A stretch of 22,778 nucleotides of DNA from Bodo saltans (GCA_001460835.1 CYKH01000478.1:1-22778); one strand, 5' to 3'; numbered from the stretch's first letter, positions 5,998 to 14,677 are shown. Translations and numbers: made by a program. The notes: generated from the letters alone by a model not told the origin.

Positions 5998-7461
5998 ATG
6001 TTCGCTCCACGACGAGCCTCGTTGTGTATTTGCTTTTCAAACCTAGCAGAGGAAGACCTGCGTCATTCCCTGGTGGAAGGCCTTAAGCAAAACATTCGTC
6101 AGTGGGAGGGCCACGACCGCCCCCGCTGCATGTACTGTGCTCCGTCATCTTCTACGGATGAGAACACAACTTCATCGTCTTCAGAAGGTTCAATGTCTAA
6201 CGCGTCGTCATCGCATCTCAACCCGCCTCTGGACTGGTTGTTGTGCATGCGTTGTGGCCTCGTATGCTGCGCTGACCATGCCGACATACACCACAACCAA
6301 AACATTGGGTGTGTCTGCAGTGGCCCAATCAATGGAGCCGCACTCCGAGACGAACCCATATCAAATCCTGAGGCTCACTCTTGTTTTTTTGCTTTGCGCA
6401 CATCTCAACACCCTGCGTTGGCGTCGTGTCGTTCATGCTCTTCATGTGTTGCTGGGACGGCGCTACTTCCACGTTTGAGTGACACCACTCGAAGATTTCT
6501 TTGCGATTTGGATGCAACCCACCGCGTCCCGTTGGAAGAAGGCCACCTTCACGGCCTCCCAAACGTGTTGGGCCACTGCAGTTTCATGAACGCCGTTCTT
6601 CAGTGCTTGGTGGCAATGCCATCGTTGCATCAGTCACTGATGAACTATGCTGGCCCATTCAAGGAATCTGGCATCACTGTTCAGTGGTTTCGTGCCTACC
6701 TCATGGGAGAAGAAGCCCACAACAAGCGTGCACTTACAGACAGCTTGCATGAATCCCACCGCCGCGGCATGGCGTTGGATGATGACGATTACCGAGGAGG
6801 TGAAGAGGATTGCTGCATCTATTGGGATTTCGTGCTGAGTCAGCTTGAGCGTGACCTCTCGCAGTCGTCGAATCCCCAGCTCGCAGGCGGATTACACTCA
6901 AAATTCGCCAGCACCGTGATGATAGTGGACAACTGCGGAGAGCATCAAGCGTTCGGATTACACATTTCGTTTCCCTCACCTGCAATGGGACCCGTCAGCG
7001 CTCCAAGTTCAAGTGCTGATGATCCCCCTCTTACCCTGCAAACGCTGCTGCCTCTCATTGGTGTGGAGACAACGCTAGAAAGCTTCCAGGCCGACGCGGT
7101 TGTCGCCATCTTGCTGCGCCGCTTTTCATTGCTCCCGAATCACTCGACAGTGAAAGATTGCCGGCCTGTGACGTTTCCTCGATATATTGCTGCGACTTCC
7201 ACGACTCGCCGACGCCTGTTGAGTGTCGTTGCTCACCGAGGCGCTCTGTCAACAGGCCACCACCATGCTTACGTGCGCGATACAGCGGTGCAACCTCATC
7301 GTTGGATTCTCTATGACGACCTTCGTGCGCAGATCGTTTCGGAGGACTTGGTGCTCAGCGAGCCTTGCGCATCCATTTTGATCTACGGTCCGATCGAGCA
7401 AACGACACCCACCAAAGTGCTCAGCGGTGGTGACGTTCCTACAATTGCTTTGGCTGCGTGA
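5998..7461 (+). CDS. Ubiquitin-specific protease with N-terminal zf-UBP and unusual Cys loop
   Basis: The product has 487 residues. Residues about 40-120 form a zf-UBP-like zinc finger with C44, C47, C83, C86, C90/C91, H94, H98 and H99, broken by a Ser-rich insert. The peptidase C19 domain starts at about 185. Its Cys box reads GLPNVLGHCSFMNAVLQCL, with C194, where the canonical form is GLxNLGNTC(F/Y)MN; one extra residue sits around the Cys and the oxyanion-loop Asn/Thr are changed. The His box is normal: GHHHAYV with H421, then WILYDD with D440/D441. Finger-plus-USP at this length resembles the Ubp8/USP22 class, but the match is not specific. Short Asp-rich inserts occur at about 260. The ATG at 5998 is the first in the open frame, and a later start cannot be excluded. 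Confidence 0.85.
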   Translation: MFAPRRASLCICFSNLAEEDLRHSLVEGLKQNIRQWEGHDRPRCMYCAPSSSTDENTTSSSSEGSMSNASSSHLNPPLDWLLCMRCGLVCCADHADIHHNQNIGCVCSGPINGAALRDEPISNPEAHSCFFALRTSQHPALASCRSCSSCVAGTALLPRLSDTTRRFLCDLDATHRVPLEEGHLHGLPNVLGHCSFMNAVLQCLVAMPSLHQSLMNYAGPFKESGITVQWFRAYLMGEEAHNKRALTDSLHESHRRGMALDDDDYRGGEEDCCIYWDFVLSQLERDLSQSSNPQLAGGLHSKFASTVMIVDNCGEHQAFGLHISFPSPAMGPVSAPSSSADDPPLTLQTLLPLIGVETTLESFQADAVVAILLRRFSLLPNHSTVKDCRPVTFPRYIAATSTTRRRLLSVVAHRGALSTGHHHAYVRDTAVQPHRWILYDDLRAQIVSEDLVLSEPCASILIYGPIEQTTPTKVLSGGDVPTIALAA

Positions 7462-8010
7462 GATCGATGGTACGAATTGTGCTTGTGCCTTTTTTTTCTG
7501 TGGAACTGCTAGGTGGGTCGGTAAACAAAACCAAATCTTGACAGCACCACTAAAATAGCTAGCACTTGAGACAATTGATAAGAAAGCACGCACGCCATGC
7601 AAGTTCTTGCCCCTCTCTCTTATCCTTGACTTTCCCTTCGCCCCCTCATCTCCGCATATGCAAACGTTTTATTTTCCCATTTTTATGTTTGGCATTTGAT
7701 GAATTGGGTTTTGGTTTTTCCCTTGTTTTTCGAGGACGAACACTGGACGATTGAGCGACTGCTGAGAGGTGGTGTCTCGCACTCTTGTTTTGAGGCTGTA
7801 TGGTGCAAGCTAGTTTTTGAGAACATTGCTGCCCGTCACCAAGCGTCACACAGCTTTCCACATCACTTCATTTTTTTCTTTGGTGAATTTTTTGTCCCCA
7901 TTCTTCTTGGATTGGCAGCGAAGTTTTTTTAAAAAAATGTTTCTCGAAGCGCTCCTTCGGTGACACTCACTCAGCCACTTTTTGTTTTCATCTTCAAATT
8001 CATTTCTGTT

Positions 8011-8017
8011 TTTTCAG
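8011..8017 (+). promoter_or_regulatory. Strong pyrimidine-tract acceptor with no assigned gene
   Basis: From about 7979 the sequence is T/C-rich and ends ttctgttttttcag, with AG at 8016-8017. It lies nearly 300 bases ahead of the SmE ATG, with a second acceptor in between. Confidence 0.4.
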
Positions 8018-8062
8018 CTCTCACGCACACGTGTATCGCAAAACAAAATTTCGTCGGTGGCG

Positions 8063-8161
8063 ATGCATGCTCTGCGCAGGACAGCTAAGAAAAAGCTGAT
8101 CACTTTCTTTTTTTCGCCTCTCCGGTTTGTTTTGGTATTGGTCCGTTATTTCGTTTGGTGA
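8063..8161 (+). CDS. Possible 32-residue basic/hydrophobic micropeptide
   Basis: The first ATG after the acceptor at 8016-8017 opens 32 codons to TGA 8159-8161. The product would have a basic start (MHALRRTAKKKL) and a hydrophobic, aromatic remainder resembling one membrane span. It lies between two acceptor-like sites, as a tiny mRNA would. An open frame this short in T-rich DNA is easily a chance event. No homolog is recalled. Confidence 0.15.
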   Translation: MHALRRTAKKKLITFFFSPLRFVLVLVRYFVW

Positions 8162-8309
8162 TTTTGTGTGTTTCTTGATTCAATATTATTCCAGCTTTCC
8201 ATTTTCTACTGTGCTTAGAACATTTCATTGACATCTTTAAAGCTCTCGTCGTTCGCATGATTGATTTTTAAAAATAAAAATAAAAATCGAGCCCAAATCA
8301 AAGAGAGAA

Positions 8310-8573
8310 ATGTCCTCTATTCAGCAAAAGGTGATGGTACGCCCGTCCAACGTGATTCACGGCTTTAAAGTGAAACACGAGAAAGTCTCCATTTGGTTGA
8401 CGCACGATAACAACACGCACTACGAGGGTTACATCATCGGATACGACGAGTTTCTGAATTTTGTAGTTGACGAGGTTGTAGAGGTCAACAAAAAGACTAG
8501 CAAGACGATCGAGCTGGGAAGGATCTTGCTCAAAGGCGAAAACGTTGCACTGATTCACGCCATTGGGGTGTGA
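8310..8573 (+). CDS. SNRPE: Small nuclear ribonucleoprotein SmE
   Basis: The product has 87 residues; human SmE has 92. Essentially the whole chain is an Sm fold. Sm1 is about residues 26-60: the strand KVSIWLTHDNNTHYEGYIIGYDEFLNFVVD holds the family's W/L, G, D and N positions (GYDEFLNFVVDE, human GFDEYMNLVLDD). Sm2 is LGRILLKGENVALIHAI, matching human LGRIMLKGDNITLLQSV. SmE is one of seven proteins in the ring around the Sm site of spliceosomal U snRNAs; in kinetoplastids this ring acts in trans-splicing. The E paralog is chosen over LSm5 and others because of the IIGYDE and GRILLKG signatures and the QKVMVRPSNVI N terminus. ATG 8310 is the only sensible start. Confidence 0.95.
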   Translation: MSSIQQKVMVRPSNVIHGFKVKHEKVSIWLTHDNNTHYEGYIIGYDEFLNFVVDEVVEVNKKTSKTIELGRILLKGENVALIHAIGV

Positions 8574-8620
8574 CATCCTTGGCGTGATGTGTGTTGTGTG
8601 AACCAAATATATCTCTTTTT

Positions 8621-8652
8621 GAGTTCCTTCGAAGGCGAGTTCCTTCGAAGGC
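8621..8652. repeat. Perfect 16-bp tandem duplication, each copy palindromic
   Basis: gagttccttcgaaggc occurs twice without a gap, at 8621-8636 and 8637-8652. Each copy contains the 10-bp perfect palindrome ccttcgaagg. It lies between SmE and the TTD14-like gene, so in the SmE 3' UTR or the intergenic spacer. Confidence 0.95.
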
Positions 8653-8813
8653 AAATGAATCTGATGATGTCGCTAATACTTTGCTTCCTTTTTTTTGAAT
8701 TACTTTCCGTTGGGCACACTCAGAGAGAAAGGTTTGGTTTGATAATCACCCCCACTTTTTTGTGTGAGGTTCATCACAAAACAAAACGCTTTTCACTCGA
8801 GAACACACAAAAA

Positions 8814-10355
8814 ATGGGCTGCTCCTCCTCGAAAGCTGCAACAGAAAAGAACTTGGCCCCCGATTGGAAAGAGCCATTGTCGAGAGCAGAAACGCCCGAG
8901 GTGCAAGTACCAGCAGACTCTTCCTCGGCTGCAACGAGCGCGCCACTTCATCGCTCAAGAAGAGAAAGTAGCGCGCAACACTATCTAGCAGACAAATTCA
9001 CCAATGATGATATCAAAAAGAAACTTCAACAAAAGGCCCACATTTATCGTGTAGTACTTACAGGTGGCCCATGTGCTGGTAAATCCACAATGTTGTCAAT
9101 GATTCAAACGAAATTTGCGCAGCGTACCGGCATAAAAGTTTACACTGTGCCCGAGGCAGCAACGCTCCTTGTTGGAGGAGGTTTAGAATGGAAGGATATG
9201 ACGTACGAGAAAGTCATTGAGTACCAATTAGCCCTCCTGCGAGTCCAGGTTTCCTTAGAAGACCAGTTGTATGCGATTGCCCGTGCGAACAACCAAACAT
9301 CGCTGATTGTTTCCGATAGAGGCTGCATGGATGGGAGAGCGTACTGCTCGCCTGAGCAGTTCTCCACAATTCTTCAACGTGGTGGATGGGATCTGGAAAC
9401 ACTGCGTGACGAGCGGTATGACGCAGTGGTCCACATGGTCAGTGCAGCGATTGGCGCTTCCACATTCTACAATTTCGATAACCCCGCACGCTTTGAGAAT
9501 GTTGAGGAGGCAGTCATCGCAGATGAAAAGCTTCGCCAAATGTACATTGGACACCCGTTGTTGCGCGTGTTCGATAATTCTACGTCGTTTGACAGCAAGC
9601 TTGAGCGGGTGATGCAATTTATCGGCAACTTGATTGGCCATGAGTTTCCCCACAACACCACGCGCCGTTTTGTTCTGAGCAAAGCCCCCCTTGAGAGCGC
9701 AATCGATATCCCGTTTGTACGCGCCCGAGTGACAATCACCGTCCTCAACAACAGCACAGAAGACGAAGTCATGCAAGTGATGAAGCGCGAGCAGGATAAT
9801 TCCTGTGTCTATTTCTACACATGCATCAAGAGGAAAAGAGAGTCTGTAGCACCACCACCAGCAATCAAGGAACAAAAACATGATCAACCGCTAGAGATTT
9901 CATCGTCTGGGTCGGAGCCGACCACAAGTGGAGAAAATATTGCGGTCAACGGCGACGATACGGATCCCGAGAACGAAACGTCAATGTCCATGGGAATGGA
10001 GGGCACAATGCGACTTGATGAAGATTCCGCAATGAAAAGTGAGCATAGAATATCTGCCCGAGAATACGCCAGCCTCCTCCATCAGCGTGATCCAAGTCGG
10101 GTTGATGTCGTGAAGGACAACATTAGCTTCGTGTACCATAGCCACTACTGTGAGGTGGCGACGTTTGTTGCGCCAACATGGACGATCGGCCGCTCAACGC
10201 TGTATGTGGATTGCGAGGATTCCAAAGCACCCATTGAGCTGCCGAGCTTCTTAGTCGTTGAACACGAAAGAAGAAGTGGATGGGGCTCATCATTCCAAAT
10301 TTCTAGCGAAACGCACGCGAATAGCTTTCGTGGCAGCCACTCCCCCAATCGGTGA
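8814..10355 (+). CDS. TTD14: TTD14-like P-loop NTPase (AAA_28) with CYTH-like domain, N-myristoylation signal
   Basis: The product has 513 residues. It begins MGCSSSKAAT, a strong N-myristoylation (G2) and palmitoylation (C3) signal, and this fixes the start at 8814 although the frame is open further upstream. Residues about 78-270 form an AAA_28/NadR-like NTPase. Walker A is GGPCAGKST (84-92, K90). A conserved Glu follows in TVPEAATLL, and IVSDRGCMDG is the Walker-B-like DRG motif. Residues about 285-500 resemble the CYTH-like (triphosphate tunnel) domain of TTD14, with an acidic/Ser-Thr insert, then ISAREYASLLHQRDP and IELPSFLVVE. Drosophila TTD14 (TRPL translocation defect 14) binds GTP and phosphoinositide and acts in membrane trafficking. 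The same role here is inference, but the lipid anchor fits work at a membrane, perhaps the flagellar one. Function by homology only. Confidence 0.85.
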   Translation: MGCSSSKAATEKNLAPDWKEPLSRAETPEVQVPADSSSAATSAPLHRSRRESSAQHYLADKFTNDDIKKKLQQKAHIYRVVLTGGPCAGKSTMLSMIQTKFAQRTGIKVYTVPEAATLLVGGGLEWKDMTYEKVIEYQLALLRVQVSLEDQLYAIARANNQTSLIVSDRGCMDGRAYCSPEQFSTILQRGGWDLETLRDERYDAVVHMVSAAIGASTFYNFDNPARFENVEEAVIADEKLRQMYIGHPLLRVFDNSTSFDSKLERVMQFIGNLIGHEFPHNTTRRFVLSKAPLESAIDIPFVRARVTITVLNNSTEDEVMQVMKREQDNSCVYFYTCIKRKRESVAPPPAIKEQKHDQPLEISSSGSEPTTSGENIAVNGDDTDPENETSMSMGMEGTMRLDEDSAMKSEHRISAREYASLLHQRDPSRVDVVKDNISFVYHSHYCEVATFVAPTWTIGRSTLYVDCEDSKAPIELPSFLVVEHERRSGWGSSFQISSETHANSFRGSHSPNR

Positions 10356-11144
10356 GTGAAATTCCTTTACCACGACGACAAATAGAAACGACCTGCGCTG
10401 CTTCAGCTCAAAAGAGAAAAAAGAGTTGTTTTTCGTTCGCTTCTGATGATCGTCTTAAGCTAGCTTAGTGGAGCTCTTTGCAGCAGTTTTCGTCGCCGTC
10501 TTTCCTGCGCCTTTTGAAGTTCACTTTACTCGGACAAAACGCATCTTGGATGATCAGGCAGGCATATCACCCTTTCGGTTTCGAGATGAAACATAGGTGA
10601 CACTACTGTGGTTGGAGCTGGGACAACTTCACTTTTTTTTTTTTTTGATATCGCGCACATTTTATTTTCTTGTGCCTCCTCTCCTTTATTATTCGCTAGA
10701 TATTGGGAGGCAATTTAGTGTTCCAAGACTGGTGTCAATGGAAGTCATTGTGAATCAAATATGCAACGAAAGTCACAGCCAGACATGAAAGAGCAAACAA
10801 AAACCTGAAACAAAGCATACACACACACAAAAAGACTCACCAAACGGTGACGTTCAACGATCTGATGGCAGTCAAACAAGCAAACAAACAAAACAAACAG
10901 AGGCGAAATAACTCAAAAAAAACGAACAGAATATCGTGCTAGAGTGTGTCTGTGATCAAATTTCTTCGTTGTTGTTCCACACCCCGTCATTGTACTTGTA
11001 CCGAAGTGACGTCCTCCGCTCATTGTAAGCTGCCTTTCGCTCAATGGCATCCAACATTTTTCCCGGTGCGCCTGTTGTTGGAATTTATCAAAGGAAAAAA
11101 AACCCCAAAACAAGACTTGTAAAAAAACATAACAAAACACGAGA
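10356..11144 (+). other. 789-bp intergenic region upstream of the ZNF598-like gene
   Basis: No gene is supported. Features seen are a perfect 12-bp palindrome taagctagctta (10456-10467), a run of 14 T at 10633-10646 that begins a long T/C-rich tract ending in AG at 10698-10699, and a CAAA-rich simple repeat at about 10870-10905. If AG 10699 is the acceptor, the E3 mRNA has a 5' UTR of about 445 bases with small upstream ORFs, for example ATG 10739 opening 16 codons. Acceptors nearer 11145 are less clear. Confidence 0.6.
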
Positions 11145-13178
11145 ATGGCACCAAAAGCTTTAACCAAAGGAAGTACTGCAAAGCACGAAACATCGACAAT
11201 TGCACTTGATTGCCTGGTATGTGCGGAGCCGTGCGCAATCCTTGGCGTATTTGCAAACTGTGGTCATTTCTTGTGCTACAGTTGCGCGTTAAGGATTCAC
11301 GCTCTCGACGGGAAAGGTTGTCCTGTGTGCCGTGTCACATCGACACAACTTTACGTCACAATGAGAGCCCCCAAAGAAGAGGATGGTTTTGATGTCGAAG
11401 TGGAGCTTGCAGATATGAAGGACGGCACGCTATGCATCCAAGACAAGTTTCTGAAATGCGTCATTGACAACCAGAAACTAGCAGAGCATGTCCGCAAGCT
11501 GTACGAGTTTACCTGTCCGATGGCACAGTGTTGGCGGAACGGGCAGCAGGAGCCTTTTGTTCAAGAACAGATGCTGAGAGATCATCTTCAGTACGACCAT
11601 CAGCTTCGATATTGTCGTGTCTGCTTGAAGGATCGTCGCGTCTTCCTATCTGAGCAACATGTGTATTTGGAAAAGGAGTATGATCAACATCTTCAGGGAC
11701 GTTGTCCCATCGACTCATCCTCATTTCAAGGACACCCTCCATGCAAATTCTGCAACAACGAACGCCATTACGATGGCGAGCACTTGCTGAAGCATATGCA
11801 ACATGCGCACTTTTCTTGTGATGTGTGCAACCGTGGTGAATTCACGTTTACGTACTACAAAAATCGTGATAAACTCCTTGAGCACTTCCAGCGAGCTCAC
11901 AAACTATGCGACCACAGTGACTGTGCTCACATGGACCCGATGCTTCGCGTTTTCCATAGTGATCTTGAACTCCAAGCGCATCGTCAACGAGCTCACAATA
12001 TTGGCAGCCGCAGTGGTGTTTCCCTTGATGCTCTTGGATTCCGTTTCTCGTACGCCGCTGATGCTCCCAATACATCGACGCAAGGAAGCGGTGCGGCTGT
12101 TTCTACAGTCCCATCCACGGGTGCAAGCACACACGCGTTGAAAATAACATTCGATCATGTCTCGAGAAGAGAAGAAGTGGATACCATGCCGAATGTCACG
12201 TCGTCCACGGCAGCGATAAGCTCAAACAATAAAAATAGCCGAAGAGGGAAAGCGCCACCAGTGACCGGTGCCGGACGCAACGATGAGGAGTCGAAGAAGC
12301 AAGGAGTGCCACTCGCGTGGAAAGATCCCCAGCTAGAGCTCCGACCAATAGTTGTTTCCGTAGAGCGCCTAGTACATTCCCCGATGACGAGTTCAACATC
12401 GAAGGCAGCAGCAATGCCGTCATGGGGAACCGCCCCTGGAGCTGCTCCCGCCATGTCATCACAGTCATCATCACGAGCGGGCGAGCCGACAACACGGGAA
12501 AAGGAGCAAGACTTCGACCAGCTCCTCCACAAATACATCCCAAATCCAACCTTACTTGTCCACTTCCGGCACACGTGCTCAGATTACCTAAGTGGCCGCA
12601 TCCTTGCTGTGGAATTCTTGACGCAGCTTGAGAGCACCTTTTTTGCGAAACGACTTCATGAGTTGGAGATTTTCTTTCCGTACCTCGTTGCAGTGATCCC
12701 CAACGCAATTAAAGCCGAGGCACTCGCAACTGTAAAGCAGATGCGCGGTGCACCTGAGATACAGCGCCAGCAAAGGATAAAAGAGGAGGAGGATGCAAAG
12801 AAAAGTGGAACAAGTGGCGCGCGGACTGGTGCGCCGTTGTCAGAGATGGAGGAACGCTTGCTGCGTTCGCGTCAGGATATTGCACGGCTAAGCCAAGCAC
12901 AAAACAAAAAGAAGCCAGCATGGGCATCACAAGCTCCAGCTGCTGTTGCCGCCGCGAGCCCCACAACCACGAGCCGCACAGCGCAGCAGTTGGACTACCC
13001 AACTCTTGGGAGCACGTCTTGGGGTGGTGGCCGCTCAGGACAGTCATCAGTGGTGCCACCCCCGCCGGCTCACGTGAACCCAAATGAGTTCCCCACGTTA
13101 CCAACTACGTCAAAGAAGGCCCATCATCAGACAGCGAAGCCTTTGACGAAAAATAACGCGTGGTTTGGAACAAAATAA
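11145..13178 (+). CDS. ZNF598: ZNF598/Hel2-like RING E3 ligase sensing collided ribosomes
   Basis: The product has 677 residues. The RING finger is C3HC4: C23, C26, C39, H41, C44, C47, C59 and C62. Residues about 115-290 hold the family's run of C2H2-type fingers (CPMAQC, the YCRVC and CKFCNNERHY segments, CDVC..GEFTFTYY, LLEHFQRAH, CDHSDC, LELQAHRQRAHN). The linker to about 450 is Ser/Thr/Ala-rich. A conserved helical block follows at about 458-535 (HKYIPNPTLLVHFRHTCSDY), also present in ZNF598 C-termini. The tail has two short aromatic motifs, LDYPTLG and NEFPTLP. Family members ubiquitinate small-subunit ribosomal proteins on collided ribosomes and start ribosome quality control. ATG 11145 lies 22 codons before the first RING Cys, which is typical. 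The order of domains makes the family call firm. Confidence 0.92.
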   Translation: MAPKALTKGSTAKHETSTIALDCLVCAEPCAILGVFANCGHFLCYSCALRIHALDGKGCPVCRVTSTQLYVTMRAPKEEDGFDVEVELADMKDGTLCIQDKFLKCVIDNQKLAEHVRKLYEFTCPMAQCWRNGQQEPFVQEQMLRDHLQYDHQLRYCRVCLKDRRVFLSEQHVYLEKEYDQHLQGRCPIDSSSFQGHPPCKFCNNERHYDGEHLLKHMQHAHFSCDVCNRGEFTFTYYKNRDKLLEHFQRAHKLCDHSDCAHMDPMLRVFHSDLELQAHRQRAHNIGSRSGVSLDALGFRFSYAADAPNTSTQGSGAAVSTVPSTGASTHALKITFDHVSRREEVDTMPNVTSSTAAISSNNKNSRRGKAPPVTGAGRNDEESKKQGVPLAWKDPQLELRPIVVSVERLVHSPMTSSTSKAAAMPSWGTAPGAAPAMSSQSSSRAGEPTTREKEQDFDQLLHKYIPNPTLLVHFRHTCSDYLSGRILAVEFLTQLESTFFAKRLHELEIFFPYLVAVIPNAIKAEALATVKQMRGAPEIQRQQRIKEEEDAKKSGTSGARTGAPLSEMEERLLRSRQDIARLSQAQNKKKPAWASQAPAAVAAASPTTTSRTAQQLDYPTLGSTSWGGGRSGQSSVVPPPPAHVNPNEFPTLPTTSKKAHHQTAKPLTKNNAWFGTK

Positions 13179-13410
13179 GACTTCGCTCGTGGTCTCTTTT
13201 TCGGAGCTCACAACACGATCTTGTGCTTTAATGAAACCTCCCACACCACTTCTTTTTTCCCCCAATACCGAGAGTGACCAGAGCTTGGCCCACTGTCGCT
13301 TCGCACAAACGGAAAATAAAACGTTGGACCTTGAACATATGAACAGTAGTTTTTCCTTTCGACCCGCATTGAATCATTGTTGACGGTTGCAGTGTAGTAA
13401 CAAACCGAAT

Positions 13411-13420
13411 TTTTTTCAAG
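13411..13420 (+). promoter_or_regulatory. Putative trans-splice acceptor
   Basis: ttttttcaag places AG at 13419-13420, three bases before the ATG at 13424. This implies a very short native 5' UTR. Confidence 0.5.
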
Positions 13421-13423
13421 GAA

Positions 13424-14455
13424 ATGTCGAAGCTTAATTCCACGATGTTTGATGGCGTGAACCGAATTGACCGCACTGATGTCATAAAGTTCCGCGCAAC
13501 GCTCGTGAGCCACGATTCGCGTGATGTGCATCGCGAATTTTCCGGCAGCTACTTCCCCCGATGGCATGCGTTGTACGTGGACGAAGTGCGAGTGATCAAC
13601 GGCCTTCCTCGACTGAACGTTGCCTATCCGTTTGACACCTACAACAAAGAGGACGGCAGCCCTTTCTTAGCGGGAGACTTCATCGTCGGGAATCGCATCG
13701 AAATGAGTTCTGCCCCCACGAATCAACGTGACGACAGTGCGCGCACATTTGTCATAACGCAGTCTGATGTTAGCCGACTCTACAACACTGACTTTCTCAC
13801 GGCAACCCTCCCGCTGTGCCGGGGGACGTTGTACCGTGCAGTACTTAACAATGTCTCTGAAGAAGTTGCGAACGACTTGGTGGCGATTCGCGACGCATTC
13901 ATTCGCCAACACGGCGGTGTCGTAGAACTTGGCATCAAGGCCGTGGGAAAACAATTCCGTGCCCCGTTGGATCCCGCAGGCCACCGATTGGTGTTGGCAA
14001 GTACGTTAGAGCAAGCAGGAATAGCGTGCGGCGTTGCGCTAAGCAAGAGCCAGATTCAAGCAATCATTTCTGCATTTTCTCCATCGCCCACGGTTGCTGG
14101 CGCTATCCGTTTAGAAGACGTGCTCGAAGTGATGCGCGGGCCAATGTCAGAAGGCAGAGTGTTTGTGGTTCAAAATGTGTTCCAGCACTTGGACTACGAC
14201 GGAGATGGTATTTTGAGCATCGCCGAAATTAGCGCCAAATTCGCCGCGGGAGCGCACCCCGAGGTGCGTAGTGGCGCGTTGACTGCAGATCAACTGCGCA
14301 AGGGCTTCCTGGCCACTTGGGATGCCAATAATAGCAGCGCAGGCAAGGTGACCTACGCAGAGTTTGTCGATTACTACAGCGGCATCAGCGCGACGATTGT
14401 CGATGATGCGCAGTTTGAGGCGGCTGTCCGATCTTCATGGAAGATTATTATTTAA
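13424..14455 (+). CDS. Calcyphosin-like EF-hand protein with extra N-terminal domain
   Basis: The product has 343 residues. The C-terminal 190 follow the calcyphosin/CAPSL layout. Residues about 150-240 form a degenerate EF pair without proper calcium loops. A canonical loop DYDGDGILSIAE (257-268) comes next. A final loop at 300-314 is stretched by two residues. The connecting AHPEVRSG and closing YYSGISATI segments are calcyphosin hallmarks. Residues 1-140 are not calcyphosin; they look like a beta-rich domain (aromatic SGSYFPRWHALYVDEVRV) that I do not recognise. Calcyphosin-like proteins are common in ciliated cells, so a flagellar calcium role is plausible but inferred. Only one calcium site looks intact. 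The ATG follows the acceptor AG by three bases. Confidence 0.85.
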   Translation: MSKLNSTMFDGVNRIDRTDVIKFRATLVSHDSRDVHREFSGSYFPRWHALYVDEVRVINGLPRLNVAYPFDTYNKEDGSPFLAGDFIVGNRIEMSSAPTNQRDDSARTFVITQSDVSRLYNTDFLTATLPLCRGTLYRAVLNNVSEEVANDLVAIRDAFIRQHGGVVELGIKAVGKQFRAPLDPAGHRLVLASTLEQAGIACGVALSKSQIQAIISAFSPSPTVAGAIRLEDVLEVMRGPMSEGRVFVVQNVFQHLDYDGDGILSIAEISAKFAAGAHPEVRSGALTADQLRKGFLATWDANNSSAGKVTYAEFVDYYSGISATIVDDAQFEAAVRSSWKIII

Positions 14456-14655
14456 CGAGAAGCTCTCTTTCCTGAAACTCTTTGGTTGACTTTCCAACAA
14501 AAGAGCGGGAACAAACACGATGATGTACATGTACTCTAGGGATACGAAAGACAAAATTAGAATCACACGGCAAAAAGAAAGCAACACATATGGGCAAATT
14601 CAGCGTCGAGTGGATATTGCTTGACTTCGCTTTTCCCTCAGTTGATTTGCCCATG

Positions 14656-14677
14656 ATTTATTTCCAATTAAATTTAG
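14656..14677 (+). promoter_or_regulatory. Putative trans-splice acceptor
   Basis: atttatttccaattaaatttag ends with AG at 14676-14677, 19 bases before ATG 14697. The tract is interrupted by A, so this is weaker than the other acceptors. Confidence 0.35.

Larger units (their letters stand above)
7462..8309 (+). other. 848-bp intergenic region with two strong acceptor-like sites
   Basis: No convincing gene is seen. The stretch is T-rich, with many short A/T runs. AG dinucleotides after clear pyrimidine tracts occur at 8016-8017 and 8217-8218. The second probably serves the SmE mRNA; the first could serve an unseen small transcript. An open frame of 78 codons ending at 7932 has no recognisable features. 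I found no tRNA-like B box or other RNA gene by eye. A small inverted repeat (cagct-loop-agctg) lies near 8082-8099. Confidence 0.6.

Noticed and set aside
7696-7932. 78-codon open frame in the gap before SmE
   Set aside because: T-rich composition, aromatic/hydrophobic runs, no clear acceptor or family.
9255-9887. Long minus-strand open frame (210 codons)
   Set aside because: It is antisense to the TTD14-like gene, whose motifs are unmistakable, and its own translation has no recognisable domain.
10444-10560. C/D-box snoRNA suggested by a TGATGA at 10444
   Set aside because: No matching D box (CTGA) at the right distance and no closing terminal stem.
10633-10646. Run of 14 T as a transcription terminator
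   Set aside because: It starts a longer T/C tract ending in AG at 10699, so an acceptor tract is the better reading; no RNA polymerase III gene was seen upstream.
12155-12708. Overlapping minus-strand open frames
   Set aside because: They lie opposite the Ser/Thr-rich linker of the ZNF598-like protein, where codon bias opens other frames.
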